DNA of 64,000 nt from Erwinia billingiae Eb661 (lineage in GTDB: Bacteria; Pseudomonadota; Gammaproteobacteria; Enterobacterales; Enterobacteriaceae): positions 1,736,001 through 1,800,000 of the forward strand of contig NC_014306.1 in assembly GCF_000196615.1 (NCBI RefSeq), read 5' to 3'. The notes under the pieces are model-generated. The model worked only from the letters and a program-made list of their open reading frames with translations, did no database searches and had not been told where the DNA came from. A program made the position numbers and the translations under genes. Positions 9,421 to 19,488 of the stretch are shown here, piece by piece; position 1 is the stretch's first letter, and each line of letters starts with the position of its first letter.

Positions 9421-11169
9421 GTGGTTGAACCAGTTTAACCAGCGCAACGGCCACGGACGATGACGTCCATCCTGATGATTGATCTGAGCGATACGCTCCT
9501 GAATCAACCTGAGCAGGCATGGACCTTCTTCTTTATCCCACTCTGCACCGGTCAAAATCGGCAACGCTTCTTCCACACTGCTGACCGCCCAGATATGGAA
9601 TTTGCCTTCCCGAACCGCATCAACAACTTCCTGCTGTAATGACAGGTGGCGAACGTTTGCCAGAGGCATAATAATCCCCTGAGTGCCGTTCAGCGTACGT
9701 TGATTACAGATGTGGAAAAACCCTTCGATTTTTTCGTTCAGTCCGCCGACAGGCTGCACCCGACCGAATTGATCGACCGAACCGGTCACGGCAATTTGTT
9801 GGGTCAGTGGCTGACCGGAGAGGGCGCTGATCAGCGCGCAAAGCTCCGCCAGAGAGGCGCTGTCGCCGTCCACTTCTGAATAGGATTGTTCAAATACGAT
9901 CGAGGCAGAGAAAGGCAGCTGCTGCTCAAGCTCCAGCTCAGAGATCAGCCAGGCCTGCATAATCATCATGCCTTTCGCATGAATATTGCCGCCTAATTCA
10001 GCCTTACGTTCAACGTCGGTGAATTCACCGTCACCGACATGCACGACACAGCTGATGCGTGAAGGTTCGCCAAAAGCACGGGGATGCCCAGGGAACTCGA
10101 TCACTGACAGGGCGTTGATCTGACCGACCATCGTGCCTTCGGTTTCAATCAGGATTTGATCGAGCAGGATCTCATCGCGCACGCGTTCGGCAAGGAAGCC
10201 CTCACGCCACGAACGCGTTTCCAGTGCGGTTTGCAACTGCTCGCCATTGACCGATTGATCCGGGCTGTACATCGCCGCTTCCAGCAGTTGTCGGGCGATC
10301 CACGAGGGATCCAACGGCAACGTATCCTGATCGCCCGTGTAGCGGACGGCTTCGCGGATCAGCACCGGCCAGAAGTCTTCCGCAATCGGGCCATAGCCTT
10401 CAGTCGTGGCAACGTTCAACACCCATTTCACCCACAGGCTGAACTCTTCGCCATCTACAATCTGGATATTCTCTTCGAATTCCGCATAGAGGCAGAGGGC
10501 CGCCATCTCCGGTTCCATCTCCTGGAAATCTGCCAGCACGTCACGGTCGCCGGTCAGGACCAGGCGAAACTGCAAAGGCATGGAGGGGATAGCGACCGGT
10601 AAGGGGCGCGTCTCGTCAGGAGAGTGCCAGTCAAAGCGCTGTGTGGTGAGAATTTGTCGAATGCGAAGCCACAGCAGAGGCTGTGCAATTAACGTCCGCA
10701 GAGACAAAATAAGTGTGCCACCGTTGGCCCGGTGAACCAGTCCCGGTTCAAGCGTCAGCTGGTTGTTATACCAGCGTACACAGCCCAGAAGCTGTTCTGC
10801 CTCAATCCAGTCCGCACGATGAATGCCACCGGTGCTGGCAAAGTTATCCTGCTCCGTTTCCGCAGCACGCCAGGTGACCGACATACCGTCAATCTGGTAA
10901 TGGCCTCCCTGTAACGTCGCCTCATCATCTTCGCTGAGGCCAGAAAGGACATCTTGCAGTAAAGCCTGATATTCGACGTTTTCAGCTGTTTTAATCAGCA
11001 TCAGCGGCAATTTTGCCGGCGTTTGCAGCAGCAGACTCAGGCCATTAAACAGGCGTGATTGCACGGCATCAAAGCAGCTGGCGTCGTCTTCAGGTGCCTG
11101 CAGGAAGAGGGGCTGAACGCTTTCTGTATCGGGCTGTAGGGCACGCCATTCAAGTCTGTTGTTGGTCAA
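9415..11169 (-). CDS. lonH: Lon-like (LonH/YcbZ) AAA+ protease
   Basis: S16-family protease homologue of 584 aa (E. coli YcbZ 586 aa). The C-terminal domain keeps the Ser-Lys dyad of Lon: Ser437 in GDSASLAE and Lys480 in NEKIEGFF, with a spacing of 43 residues as in Lon. The N-terminal half is divergent, and a canonical Walker A is not obvious. Physiological substrates are poorly defined. It is divergent from matP and its 3' end carries the fabA FadR site. Confidence 0.9.
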   Translation of the reverse strand: MTNNRLEWRALQPDTESVQPLFLQAPEDDASCFDAVQSRLFNGLSLLLQTPAKLPLMLIKTAENVEYQALLQDVLSGLSEDDEATLQGGHYQIDGMSVTWRAAETEQDNFASTGGIHRADWIEAEQLLGCVRWYNNQLTLEPGLVHRANGGTLILSLRTLIAQPLLWLRIRQILTTQRFDWHSPDETRPLPVAIPSMPLQFRLVLTGDRDVLADFQEMEPEMAALCLYAEFEENIQIVDGEEFSLWVKWVLNVATTEGYGPIAEDFWPVLIREAVRYTGDQDTLPLDPSWIARQLLEAAMYSPDQSVNGEQLQTALETRSWREGFLAERVRDEILLDQILIETEGTMVGQINALSVIEFPGHPRAFGEPSRISCVVHVGDGEFTDVERKAELGGNIHAKGMMIMQAWLISELELEQQLPFSASIVFEQSYSEVDGDSASLAELCALISALSGQPLTQQIAVTGSVDQFGRVQPVGGLNEKIEGFFHICNQRTLNGTQGIIMPLANVRHLSLQQEVVDAVREGKFHIWAVSSVEEALPILTGAEWDKEEGPCLLRLIQERIAQINHQDGRHRPWPLRWLNWFNHS

Positions 11170-11354
11170 AGTTATCGTATTTTTCTGAAATGAGTAAAAG
11201 CGGCATTATACAAGATTTCAGCCTGTTAAGCACCGTAGAGTGACACTTCAAACGATGTTCAGCAGCAGATTGCGATAACAAGCCCGTTTTCTTTACGGCA
11301 TGCTTAAAAAAAGCTGTTATTCTAAACTCGTCACGAAATCAGCATGAGATTCCG

Positions 11355-11810
11355 ATGAAATATCAGCAACTGGAAAATCTTGAAAGCGGTTGGAAATGGA
11401 AATACCTGGTGAAAAAACACCGGGAGGGTGAAGCGATCACCCGATATCTGGAATACAGTGCGGCTCAGGCGGTGGTGGACGAACTGTTGGCGATGGAGAA
11501 TCGCCCAGTTGATGTCTTAACCTGGATTGCTCAACATATTAATCCGGCGCTCGAAAACCGGATGAAACAAACCATTCGCGCCCGTCGCAAGCGTCACTTT
11601 AATGCTGAACATCAGCACACACGCAAAAAATCTATCGACCTGGAGTATCTGGTCTGGCAGCGTCTGGCCGGTCTGGCTCAACGTCGTAACAGCACGCTTT
11701 CCGAAACGATTGTGCAGCTGATAGAAGATGCTGAACGTAAAGAAAAATACGCCACGCAGATGTCTTCTTTGAAACAAGATCTGCAGGCCATTCTCGGTAA
11801 GCCGGATTAA
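11355..11810 (+). CDS. matP: Macrodomain Ter protein MatP
   Basis: DNA-binding protein that condenses the replication-terminus macrodomain by binding matS sites and links it to ZapB and the divisome. At 151 aa it matches E. coli (150). It has an N-terminal helical bundle ([20 protein letters not shown]), a ribbon-helix-helix centre ([20 protein letters not shown]) and a C-terminal coiled coil. The placement suggests the window lies near the terminus half of the chromosome. I did not find a convincing matS site by eye. Confidence 0.96.
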   Translation: MKYQQLENLESGWKWKYLVKKHREGEAITRYLEYSAAQAVVDELLAMENRPVDVLTWIAQHINPALENRMKQTIRARRKRHFNAEHQHTRKKSIDLEYLVWQRLAGLAQRRNSTLSETIVQLIEDAERKEKYATQMSSLKQDLQAILGKPD

Positions 11811-11860
11811 TTTCTTCCGTAAAGCGCCTTCCGCCGGTTCCGGCAGACAAAATAAAGACC

Positions 11861-11890
11861 AAAAAAAACCCCGCCGGAGCGGGGTTTTTT
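11861..11890. terminator. Bidirectional terminator between matP and ompA
   Basis: AACCCCGC/GCGGGGTT stem with CGGA loop, eight A before it and six T after it. It serves the convergent matP and ompA genes. Confidence 0.88.
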
Positions 11891-11903
11891 CATCAAAGAG
11901 AAC

Positions 11904-12977
11904 TTAGCCCTGTGGCTGAGTTACAACATCTTTGATGCCTTTAACTTCGATTTCTACACGACGATCCGGTGCCAGGCAATCGATCAGGGCATTACGGCCT
12001 TTCACGCTGTCACAGGTGTTGCCGGTAACTGGGTTAGATTCACCCATACCGCGTGCAGAGATCTTGTTAGAAGGGATGCCTTTAGAAACGAGGTAGTCAA
12101 CTACTGACTGAGCACGTTTCTCGGACAGTTTCTGGTTGTACTGGTCAGAACCGATACGGTCGGTATAGCCCAGAACAACAACAGAACCATCTTTAGGATC
12201 CAGTGAGCTCAGCTGGGTGTACAGCTGATCCAGAGCCTGCTGACCTTCTGGCTTCAGGGAAGCTTTGTTGAAGGTGAACAGAACGTCTGATTTCAGAGTG
12301 AAACGCTTGGTTTCAACAACTGGCGCTGGAGCAGGCGCTGGAGCTGGTGCTGGAGCAGCAGCTTCGTCCTGACCGAAACGGTAAGAAACACCCAGTGCTA
12401 ACATGCCGTTGTCTGGACGAGCACCAACGGTCTGTGCATCACCGATGTTGTTAACCCACTGGTAATCCAGACGGGTTGCCCAGTTCTGAGTCAGTGCGTA
12501 TTCAACACCAACGGCAGCCAGTGGAGAAACACCGGTGTCGTGGTCGCTCTGGCGGTTGCCAGTAATGGTGTTCTGCTGAGTAGAGTCTGCACGCCATACC
12601 ATGCCGCCCAGACGCGTGTACACGTCCAGATCGTCAGTGATTGGGTAGCTCAGTTTAGCAGCCAGCTGAACGCCCTGTGCTTTGAATGCGCCGTTAGTTA
12701 CGTTACCTTTGTTAGGCATACGTCCCAGCCAGTCATAACCCAGTTCGAAGCCCAGGTATTGGTTAGCCTGGTAGCCACCGAAAGCACCTGCACCAAGCTG
12801 GCTTTCGTGAGTTGGGCCGTCATTGTTTGCATAACCGTTACCGTAGTAACCAGTGTCATGGTACTGAGACCAACCCAGTTTTGCACCAGTATACCAGGTG
12901 TTATCTTTAGGAGCGGCCTGCGCTACGGTAGCGAAGCCAGCCAGTGCCACTGCAATTGCGATAGCTGTCTTTTTCAT
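11904..12977 (-). CDS. ompA: Outer membrane protein A
   Basis: Abundant outer-membrane porin and peptidoglycan anchor, 357 aa. A signal peptide ([21 protein letters not shown]) precedes the eight-stranded barrel (about residues 22-200). An (Ala-Pro)n hinge follows, longer than in E. coli, then a C-terminal OmpA-like peptidoglycan-binding domain with the Cys pair ([10 protein letters not shown]...[14 protein letters not shown]). The leader immediately before ATG contains GATAACGAGGCGC, the segment paired by the sRNA MicA in E. coli, so sigma-E/MicA repression is likely conserved. Stop-side terminator is shared with matP. Confidence 0.97.
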   Translation of the reverse strand: MKKTAIAIAVALAGFATVAQAAPKDNTWYTGAKLGWSQYHDTGYYGNGYANNDGPTHESQLGAGAFGGYQANQYLGFELGYDWLGRMPNKGNVTNGAFKAQGVQLAAKLSYPITDDLDVYTRLGGMVWRADSTQQNTITGNRQSDHDTGVSPLAAVGVEYALTQNWATRLDYQWVNNIGDAQTVGARPDNGMLALGVSYRFGQDEAAAPAPAPAPAPAPVVETKRFTLKSDVLFTFNKASLKPEGQQALDQLYTQLSSLDPKDGSVVVLGYTDRIGSDQYNQKLSEKRAQSVVDYLVSKGIPSNKISARGMGESNPVTGNTCDSVKGRNALIDCLAPDRRVEIEVKGIKDVVTQPQG

Positions 12978-13108
12978 TATTGCGCCTCGTTATCATCCAA
13001 ATAGGCAATGAGCTTTAATTAGCTCTTTGATTAATCCTTCGCCGGGTTATAAAGCTCGATTGTGACTCATCCAAAAACTGGAGATTATTGAGCACCCTGG
13101 CGACGTAA

Positions 13109-13136
13109 AGTCTACAACGTACCAGCAAACTTACAA
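13109..13136 (-). promoter_or_regulatory. ompA promoter and long 5' leader
   Basis: On the reverse strand TTGTAA (-35, 13131-13136) and TAGACT (-10, 13109-13114) are 16 bp apart, in a stretch that matches the E. coli ompA promoter closely. The ~120-nt leader down to 12978 is the stabilising 5' UTR known from ompA. The rest of 12978-13324 holds only this leader and the sulA 3' flank; no other gene is seen. Confidence 0.65.
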
Positions 13137-13324
13137 GTATGATGTGACGACGGTCAGCAAAAAAATAGGCTTTCGTACACAAATTTACACATCTGCAGAC
13201 AGGTTATACAGGTAAAACCTGAGGGGAAAATGGCGCTAAACCATTGTCCCGCAGGCTCATAGCATAATCAGGGGCTTAACGAGCCAGCTGCAGAATTTTC
13301 TCGTGAGAAATTTCTTATTTTTAC

Positions 13325-13834
13325 TTAATGATACAAAGTAGAGTGAATTTTTAAGCCATTAAACGGTCTGGAGGAGGCAGAATTGATCCGATCGGGTCGC
13401 ATAATCAACCCCAAAGCCTTGCCAGCAAATGCCGCTTTTTGCAGCCGCTGACGATCTTCTAAGGTGATATCGCCCGTCAACCAACCTAAAACCACACTGT
13501 AATTTCCCGTCTGTAATGCTTTGATCATCGCCTCTACGGTAGTAATAGCACCGGAATGATGAATCTGCATCACTTTATCCAGCGGTAACCCTGACTCAAT
13601 CAACCAGCTACGGCTCAATTTTTGATGAGGCGTCAACCACAACTGCCAGCGTGACTGAGTCCCTAACTGTTGCAGTAAGGGCAGCAGCAACATTTGCGTC
13701 ATAGCAGGCTGATTCTCGCTGTAAATCAGCTCACTGATTAAGCCCGCCGCAGCTGCAGGCTGGGCTTTCGCACAGTCTGGAGCAGTCCGCACACCAGTTT
13801 TAACAGAAGAAGATTTCAGGGAATGAGTTTGCAT
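13325..13834 (-). CDS. sulA: SOS cell-division inhibitor SulA
   Basis: Binds FtsZ and blocks septation during the SOS response; degraded by Lon. An ATG at 13832-13834 gives 169 aa, equal to E. coli. The longer reading frame upstream is rejected because it would cross the LexA box. The family core is present ([42 protein letters not shown]) with the Lon-recognised C-terminal tail [10 protein letters not shown], which ends in Tyr-His as in E. coli. The N-terminal ~35 residues are variable, as usual. Confidence 0.95.
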   Translation of the reverse strand: MQTHSLKSSSVKTGVRTAPDCAKAQPAAAAGLISELIYSENQPAMTQMLLLPLLQQLGTQSRWQLWLTPHQKLSRSWLIESGLPLDKVMQIHHSGAITTVEAMIKALQTGNYSVVLGWLTGDITLEDRQRLQKAAFAGKALGLIMRPDRINSASSRPFNGLKIHSTLYH

Positions 13835-13856
13835 ATTGGCTTCGCTCGCAGGGTTA

Positions 13857-13872
13857 CTGTATGGATGTACAG
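13857..13872 (-). promoter_or_regulatory. LexA (SOS) box of sulA
   Basis: CTGTATGGATGTACAG fits CTGT-N8-ACAG exactly and has the usual TA/TA flanks. It lies 23 bp upstream of the sulA start. Confidence 0.92.
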
Positions 13873-14017
13873 TATAGCGAGGGTGTCCAAAGATCAACCT
13901 TATTTTTTTGAAAACGCCTCGCAAAAACACAAATCGATAGGGTGCAAAGCAAATCATTGATTGAACTTGTAACGGCGATTGCCTATTTTTTTTCTGCAGG
14001 AAAGGAGAAACACCAGG

Positions 14018-14113
14018 ATGTCTTACAACGTTAAGGATGCGGAATATGAAGGACTCAAAAAGCAATATTATCAGGGCAAAACGTCAGCTTTCTTCGCTGG
14101 GCGAGATAAATAG
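14018..14113 (+). CDS. Possible 31-aa leader ORF overlapping sxy start
   Basis: ATG at 14018 is preceded by a strong Shine-Dalgarno AAGGAG (14002-14007) and reads 31 codons ([20 protein letters not shown], then [11 protein letters not shown]) to TAG at 14111-14113. It overlaps the first 68 bp of sxy in another frame. The SD is better than the one serving sxy itself. I do not recognise the peptide. It may couple or limit sxy translation, or be a chance ORF. Confidence 0.35.
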   Translation: MSYNVKDAEYEGLKKQYYQGKTSAFFAGRDK

Positions 14114-14675
14114 CCGTAGCCAGTTTGGTGGCTACAGTTTATCAGTGGAAAGCGTGGTCTTTGCGCTTGTCAGTGAGGGCGATCTCTATCTTCGGGCCTG
14201 TGAAGAAGTGAGGCCGTATATCATTGAACGTAAGATGAAACCGTTGATGTTTAACAAAAGGGGGATCCCTGTCGCGCTGGAATACTACCGCGTGGACAAC
14301 CCGCTGTGGGCCGAGCCTGAACAGTTGATTGCGCTCTGTCAATTGTGTCTGAAAGGGGCGATGCAGGATAAAAAACTGCATCAAAACTCGGGGCGGCTGA
14401 AGGATTTGCCTAATCTCAGTATGAAACTGGAAGTGCAGCTCAGGCGGGTGGGTATCGCTAACGCAGAGATGTTAAAGCAGCTGGGTGCAAAGCGCAGTTG
14501 GTTAAAATTGCACGAGAAAAATAAAAGTCTTGGGGTGAATATTCTTTTTGCGTTGCAAGGCGCGATCGAGGGGCTGCATTGTGAAGCACTGCCGGTGGCG
14601 ATCAAAGAGGAGCTCAGGGGCTGGCACCGCGAAACCTTGCTGTACCAGACGCTGAGCGAACTGAGAAGACGTTAA
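14046..14675 (+). CDS. sxy: Competence regulator Sxy (TfoX)
   Basis: CRP co-activator needed for CRP-S promoters (competence and DNA-uptake genes). The 209 aa protein has an N-terminal TfoX-N domain ([25 protein letters not shown]) and a C-terminal helix-hairpin-helix-like TfoX-C domain ([22 protein letters not shown]). I use ATG 14046, spaced 8 nt from AAGGA (14033-14037); an ATG at 14037 is too close to that SD. A half-site TCGCA at 13919-13923 could be part of a CRP-S element, but its partner half is weak. The stop overlaps the yccS stop in TTAA. Confidence 0.92.
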   Translation: MKDSKSNIIRAKRQLSSLGEINSRSQFGGYSLSVESVVFALVSEGDLYLRACEEVRPYIIERKMKPLMFNKRGIPVALEYYRVDNPLWAEPEQLIALCQLCLKGAMQDKKLHQNSGRLKDLPNLSMKLEVQLRRVGIANAEMLKQLGAKRSWLKLHEKNKSLGVNILFALQGAIEGLHCEALPVAIKEELRGWHRETLLYQTLSELRRR

Positions 14676-16810
14676 GTTTCCAGGACCTGTTTTTTTAACT
14701 GAGCGATTTCTGGCAGTAATGCGATCAACAGACCCACCTGCTGAAGCACCAGCGGCTCTTTGGTTTCCGGGTCGGCTTCCGTTGCTGCCAGTCGCTCAGA
14801 GAGGCTCGACAACAATCTTTGGGTTTTTTGTTCATCGATAAGATCAATATGCAGCACGTCATCGACGTAGCAGACGGCATCATCCATCAATTGCAGCATG
14901 GCTGGCCGGGTGAACTTTTCCCGGTGCGCGCCCAGCGCCGAGATATAGCTGAGGAAGGAGTGGTTGAGGCACAGCAGACGAAACGCCGCTTCCCGCAACG
15001 AGGCGGAAGCATTCTTTTCTGCGGAGATGTTAGACACCACTGAAGCCAGCTCAGCATCACCGTTGTGGGCGTCACGGCGGGCAATACGGTAGTCCAGCCG
15101 GTTGTCTTTTCCCTGATGATACTGAACCAGAATGGCATCCAGATAGCGGCAGTTAGCGGTCAGCGTGCGTTCTGCAACCGAAGACAGCCGACGAAAACGC
15201 CAATCAGGCCAGAGGAAAGCCACCGCCAGCCAGGCAATGCCGCAGCCTAACAACGTATCAAAGATGCGGGGCAGGGCAATCTCAAACCCTTCACCCAGCA
15301 GATTGAAACAGAACAGTACCAGCAAGGTGATAAACATTGTGGCATGAGCATATTGCGACTGACGGAAGGCGAAGAACAGCACGCCGGTGACCACGATCAG
15401 TATCAGCTGCCCCTCGAAAGAAGGCACCAGCCACAGTAAAGGCAACCCAAGTATGATACCCGCCACGGTTCCCACAATACGCAATGCTAATCTGCGTTTG
15501 GTGGCATTGTAGTTCGGCTGGCAGACAAACAGACTGGTCAGCAGGATCCAATAGCCGTGCTCAAGGCCAGTCAGCTGAACAAACCCATAGCCGGCACACA
15601 ACAGCAGCGACATCCGCACCGCATGGCGGAAAAGCGGGGATTCTGGCGATAAATGGCGGCTGATACGTAAACGAATATCGGCCCAACCGGTTAATCCTTC
15701 GCTGGAGAGCGTTTGATCATGATTCTCATGATGGCTTTCCAGAATTTGCTCTGATTCAATTGTCGCCAGTTGGGCGTCTATGGCTTTGAGGTTATTTAAC
15801 AAATAGTGCATGGCTTTGACGTCACTGCTCCCTGGACGGGCAGCAGCAAGACGATCCAGCGCGGCGTTGAGGTGAATGAAGGTTCGCTCAAAGCGGCTGT
15901 TATGCTGATAGGTTTCGCGCAGCAGAATGCAGTTTGCCAACTGTTGGCAGGCCTTTGCCTGCAGCGTCAGCAGGCGTTGAAAGCGAAACAGAATATCGCT
16001 ATAACGGTATTCCTGCCGCAGCGCGTGGTATTGCGCATGGGAAGAGCTGGCACGCTCATGAATGTCCTGAGCGACAAAGTAATAATGCAGCGTTCTGCGC
16101 GTGCTGCGTTGTCCCCGGTCCCCACGTAAGCGGGACTGAATCGAAATTTTTGCCTGGTTGAGTGTCGCCACCAACTGACTGTTGGCCATGGCCACGTCGA
16201 TCAACGACGCATTTTCATTCTCTTCGATATCCGGATCGAACAACCCCGCTTTTGCCTCCAGATACACTGCCAGCCCTTCAAAGCTGCGGGCGATGTTTTC
16301 CTGTAACGGACGGACGGGAAAAATAACGTGTCCGGTGAGCGTCAGCAGGTTGTACCAGATAGCGCCGACCAGCAGCAGGGAAGGTTGCAGATACCACTGA
16401 GGGAACAGCCCAAGGCCGAGCAGGGTATAGATAGCGATCAGCAGCGCGCCAAAGGCAATCGTGGCATAGCGCTGCCCCAACGCGCCAAGCAAAATGAAAC
16501 CCCAGGTCGACACGGCAAGACCGAGGATAAATAGCCAGGGATACGGAGAAAGAAGTTCAACAGAGACGGACGCAATGCAGAAGCAGACCAGGGTGATGAC
16601 CAGATTTCGCAGCCGGCCACTGAGGCGATCGTCAAGGTCTGCCAGAGCCGCAGCCACCACGCCTAACGTTAGCGGAATGGTCCAGGTGATTTGATTCAAC
16701 CACCAGGGCACACCTGCGGTACCCACAAGGGCGATAAAGATACGCAGGTTGTACAGCAGCGCAGTGTTATAGGCGTAGCGCCGCAGCCTGGAGCTTAACG
16801 ATAAGCGCAT
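14672..16810 (-). CDS. yccS: FUSC-family inner membrane protein YccS
   Basis: Large inner-membrane protein of the FUSC/YccS family (712 aa, E. coli ~717); the family includes efflux-related aromatic acid transporters but YccS function is unproven. Two blocks of predicted transmembrane helices (about residues 20-170 and 385-510) are each followed by a cytoplasmic helical domain. It sits 6 bp downstream of yccF as a two-gene operon and converges on sxy with overlapping stops. Confidence 0.9.
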   Translation of the reverse strand: MRLSLSSRLRRYAYNTALLYNLRIFIALVGTAGVPWWLNQITWTIPLTLGVVAAALADLDDRLSGRLRNLVITLVCFCIASVSVELLSPYPWLFILGLAVSTWGFILLGALGQRYATIAFGALLIAIYTLLGLGLFPQWYLQPSLLLVGAIWYNLLTLTGHVIFPVRPLQENIARSFEGLAVYLEAKAGLFDPDIEENENASLIDVAMANSQLVATLNQAKISIQSRLRGDRGQRSTRRTLHYYFVAQDIHERASSSHAQYHALRQEYRYSDILFRFQRLLTLQAKACQQLANCILLRETYQHNSRFERTFIHLNAALDRLAAARPGSSDVKAMHYLLNNLKAIDAQLATIESEQILESHHENHDQTLSSEGLTGWADIRLRISRHLSPESPLFRHAVRMSLLLCAGYGFVQLTGLEHGYWILLTSLFVCQPNYNATKRRLALRIVGTVAGIILGLPLLWLVPSFEGQLILIVVTGVLFFAFRQSQYAHATMFITLLVLFCFNLLGEGFEIALPRIFDTLLGCGIAWLAVAFLWPDWRFRRLSSVAERTLTANCRYLDAILVQYHQGKDNRLDYRIARRDAHNGDAELASVVSNISAEKNASASLREAAFRLLCLNHSFLSYISALGAHREKFTRPAMLQLMDDAVCYVDDVLHIDLIDEQKTQRLLSSLSERLAATEADPETKEPLVLQQVGLLIALLPEIAQLKKQVLET

Positions 16811-16816
16811 CAGAAA

Positions 16817-17263
16817 CTAGTTGAACCGGCTGCGGGCGTTAGCTTCACGCGCGGCTTGTGCCACTTCGACGCTGACGACGCGGCGGCCTACCGGCCACAA
16901 TGCGATGGCGGCGATTTTGAAATTCGCTATCCCAACCGGAATGCCGATGATAGTGATGCACTGGGCGATACCGGTCATGATATGCATCACGCACAGCCAC
17001 CAGCCAAAGAAGACCAGCCAGATGATATTCAGCAGCGTGCCGCCCGAATTCATCAGCGCATTTTTGCGGCCAGGTTCCAGCTCATCTACATGCACGGCTT
17101 CATTACCGTAAGGCAGTAACGAAAGCTTGGTGATTTCCCAGCAGGAACGGGTGAGCGGTAAGGTAAAAATAAAAATGATGCTGACAACGGTCGCAAACAG
17201 CCACGAAAGCGTGGTCAGAAAACCGCCCAGAATAAAATTCAGAATGTTTAAAACAGTACGCAT
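16817..17263 (-). CDS. yccF: YccF inner membrane protein
   Basis: DUF307/YccF protein of 148 aa, same length as in E. coli, with tandem YccF repeats. Hydrophobic segments lie near residues 5-35, 70-90 and 95-125 (LLNIIWLVFFGWWLCVMHIM). Function is unknown; it is always beside yccS, suggesting a shared membrane role. Confidence 0.9.
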   Translation of the reverse strand: MRTVLNILNFILGGFLTTLSWLFATVVSIIFIFTLPLTRSCWEITKLSLLPYGNEAVHVDELEPGRKNALMNSGGTLLNIIWLVFFGWWLCVMHIMTGIAQCITIIGIPVGIANFKIAAIALWPVGRRVVSVEVAQAAREANARSRFN

Positions 17264-17396
17264 TGGTCGTTTCCCTAACAGAGCGCGGAGCTCAAAAATA
17301 CAATGCGTTGATTGTAGCGCGTTTTAACTCTGGAGCGGTACACTCCTGCCAGCTAAACTACAGCCCATTAAAAGCAACCACAGCCAGAGGCAGGTC

Positions 17397-19451
17397 ATGG
17401 AACTGAAAGCAACGTCGCTGGGCAAACATCTGGCGCAGCATCCCTACAATCGGGTACGAATGTTGGCCGCAGGCGTTGAGGTGAGTGGTGAAAAACATGA
17501 ATACCTTATTCCGTTTAACCAGCTGTTAGCCATCAAATGTAAACGCGGGATGGTTTGGGGCGAACTCGAATTTGCCCTGCCTGAAGATAAAGTCGTGCGC
17601 CTGCATGGCACCGAATGGCAGGAAACCCAACGTTTCTATCATTACCTCAACCAGGCCTGGCAGCAATGGAGTGAGGAGATGAGCCTGGTCTCCTCTGAAG
17701 TCCTGCAGCAACTGGTGACCCGCTTACAGGAGGGTGAACAGCAGGATAAATGGTTGAAGCGCAGCGATATGGCCGGCTGGCGTACCGCCATTCAGGAGGC
17801 GTTCTGCTCATTGCCACTGCCGGTAGAGCGTCTGGATGAGTTTGATAACTGCCGCGAAAACTATCAGTTCTGCCTCGCCTGGCTGAATAACAGCGATGCA
17901 CAACGGCAGAAGCGTAACGGTCAGTGGTCAGAAAAAATGCTGGCGCAGTACGCCGATTTCTTCAATACCGTCGAGACGTCCCCTCTCAACAGTTCCCAGG
18001 CAAAAGCGGTGGTGAACGGTGAGGATGCGCTGCTGGTGCTGGCGGGTGCGGGGAGTGGCAAAACATCCGTGCTGGTCGCCCGAGCAGGATGGTTACTGAT
18101 GCGCAAACAAGCCAGCGCAGAACAGATCCTGCTGCTGGCCTTTGGTCGTCAGGCCGCTGAAGAGATGAACGAGCGCATCAAAGCCCGGCTGAATACCGAC
18201 GGTATTCAGGCCCGCACGTTTCACTCACTGGCTTTGAACATCATCCAGCAGGGCAGCAGTAAATCCCCTTCCATCAGCAAGCTCGAAACCGATACGACGC
18301 TGCGCCATAAGCTGTTAATTGACGTCTGGCGCCAGCAGTGTGGGGAAAAGAAAGCCCATGCCAATGGCTGGCGGCAATGGTTGCAGGACGAGCTGGAGTG
18401 GGAAATCGGCGAAGGTGATTACTGGAAAGAAGAGCGGCTTGCCAAACGTCTGGCCAGCAGGCTTGAGCGATGGCTTGGATTGATGCGAATGCATGGCGGC
18501 GCGCAGGCGGCAATGATTGAATCAGCTCCTGAAGAGGTGCGCGATCTCTTTTCCAAACGCGTAAAGCTGATGGCGCCTTTGATGAAGGCCTGGAAAAGCG
18601 CCCTGAAAGAAGAAGGGGCGGTAGATTTCTCCGGCTTGATCCATCAGGCGGTCAACATCCTTGATAAAGGCCGGTTTATCAGCCCGTGGAAGCATATCCT
18701 GGTCGATGAATTCCAGGATATCTCGCCTCAGCGTGCGGCGCTGCTCGCCGCCCTCAGAAGACAGAACAAGCAGACGGCGCTGTTTGCCGTTGGCGATGAC
18801 TGGCAGGCGATCTATCGCTTCAGCGGGGCTGAGATGACCCTGACCACCGCGTTTCATCATCACTTTGGTGAGGGCGACCGCTGCGTGCTGGATACCACCT
18901 ACCGCTTTAACGATCGAATTGGTGAAATTGCCAATAAGTTTGTGCAGAGCAACCCGCATCAATTGAAAAAACCGCTGAACAGCCTGACCAAAGGCAATAA
19001 AAAGTCGATTTCCCTCCTGCCGGAAGATCAGCTGGAGGCATTGCTGAATAAAATTAGCGGCTATGCCACCGCGGATGAGCGGATTTTGATCCTTGCCCGT
19101 TATCACCATATCCGCCCGGCAGTATTGGAAAAAGCCAAAACCCGCTGGCCAAAATTGCGGATTGATTTCACCACCATCCATGCCAGTAAAGGGCAGCAGG
19201 CGGATTATGTGATATTGCTGGGTTTGCAAAACGGCAAGGATGGCTTCCCCGCAGCGGCCAGAGAGTCCGTCATGGAGCAGGCGTTGTTACCCCAGCCGGA
19301 AGACTTCCCCGATGCAGAAGAGCGCAGGTTAGCGTATGTCGCCATAACGCGTGCGAAGCAGCAGGTGTGGCTGCTGTTTAAAAAAGAGAACCCATCGGGA
19401 TTTGTCGACGAGATTAAGCGGCTGGGTGTTCCGGTGCTGCGTAAACCTTAA
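17397..19451 (+). CDS. helD: DNA helicase IV / RNAP-recycling HelD
   Basis: UvrD-family superfamily 1 helicase, 684 aa, exactly the E. coli length. Walker A AGAGSGKT is at residues 216-223. Walker B is seen in HILVDEFQDISPQRAALL, motif III in FAVGDDWQAIYRFSGAE, and motif VI in RRLAYVAITRAKQQVW. The N-terminal ~190 residues are the HelD-specific region. It is divergent from yccFS and convergent with mgsA. Confidence 0.95.
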   Translation: MELKATSLGKHLAQHPYNRVRMLAAGVEVSGEKHEYLIPFNQLLAIKCKRGMVWGELEFALPEDKVVRLHGTEWQETQRFYHYLNQAWQQWSEEMSLVSSEVLQQLVTRLQEGEQQDKWLKRSDMAGWRTAIQEAFCSLPLPVERLDEFDNCRENYQFCLAWLNNSDAQRQKRNGQWSEKMLAQYADFFNTVETSPLNSSQAKAVVNGEDALLVLAGAGSGKTSVLVARAGWLLMRKQASAEQILLLAFGRQAAEEMNERIKARLNTDGIQARTFHSLALNIIQQGSSKSPSISKLETDTTLRHKLLIDVWRQQCGEKKAHANGWRQWLQDELEWEIGEGDYWKEERLAKRLASRLERWLGLMRMHGGAQAAMIESAPEEVRDLFSKRVKLMAPLMKAWKSALKEEGAVDFSGLIHQAVNILDKGRFISPWKHILVDEFQDISPQRAALLAALRRQNKQTALFAVGDDWQAIYRFSGAEMTLTTAFHHHFGEGDRCVLDTTYRFNDRIGEIANKFVQSNPHQLKKPLNSLTKGNKKSISLLPEDQLEALLNKISGYATADERILILARYHHIRPAVLEKAKTRWPKLRIDFTTIHASKGQQADYVILLGLQNGKDGFPAAARESVMEQALLPQPEDFPDAEERRLAYVAITRAKQQVWLLFKKENPSGFVDEIKRLGVPVLRKP

Positions 19452-19488
19452 ATTGGCAGGATGAGCGTGCCGTTGCACGCTCATCAGT

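Noticed and set aside
13901..13925. CRP-S site for sxy autoregulation
   Set aside because: Only the right half (TCGCA at 13919-13923) fits; the left half at 13908-13912 matches poorly.
13325..14065. 246-aa version of SulA
   Set aside because: It would be translated through the LexA box and sulA promoter; the 169-aa start matches the family.
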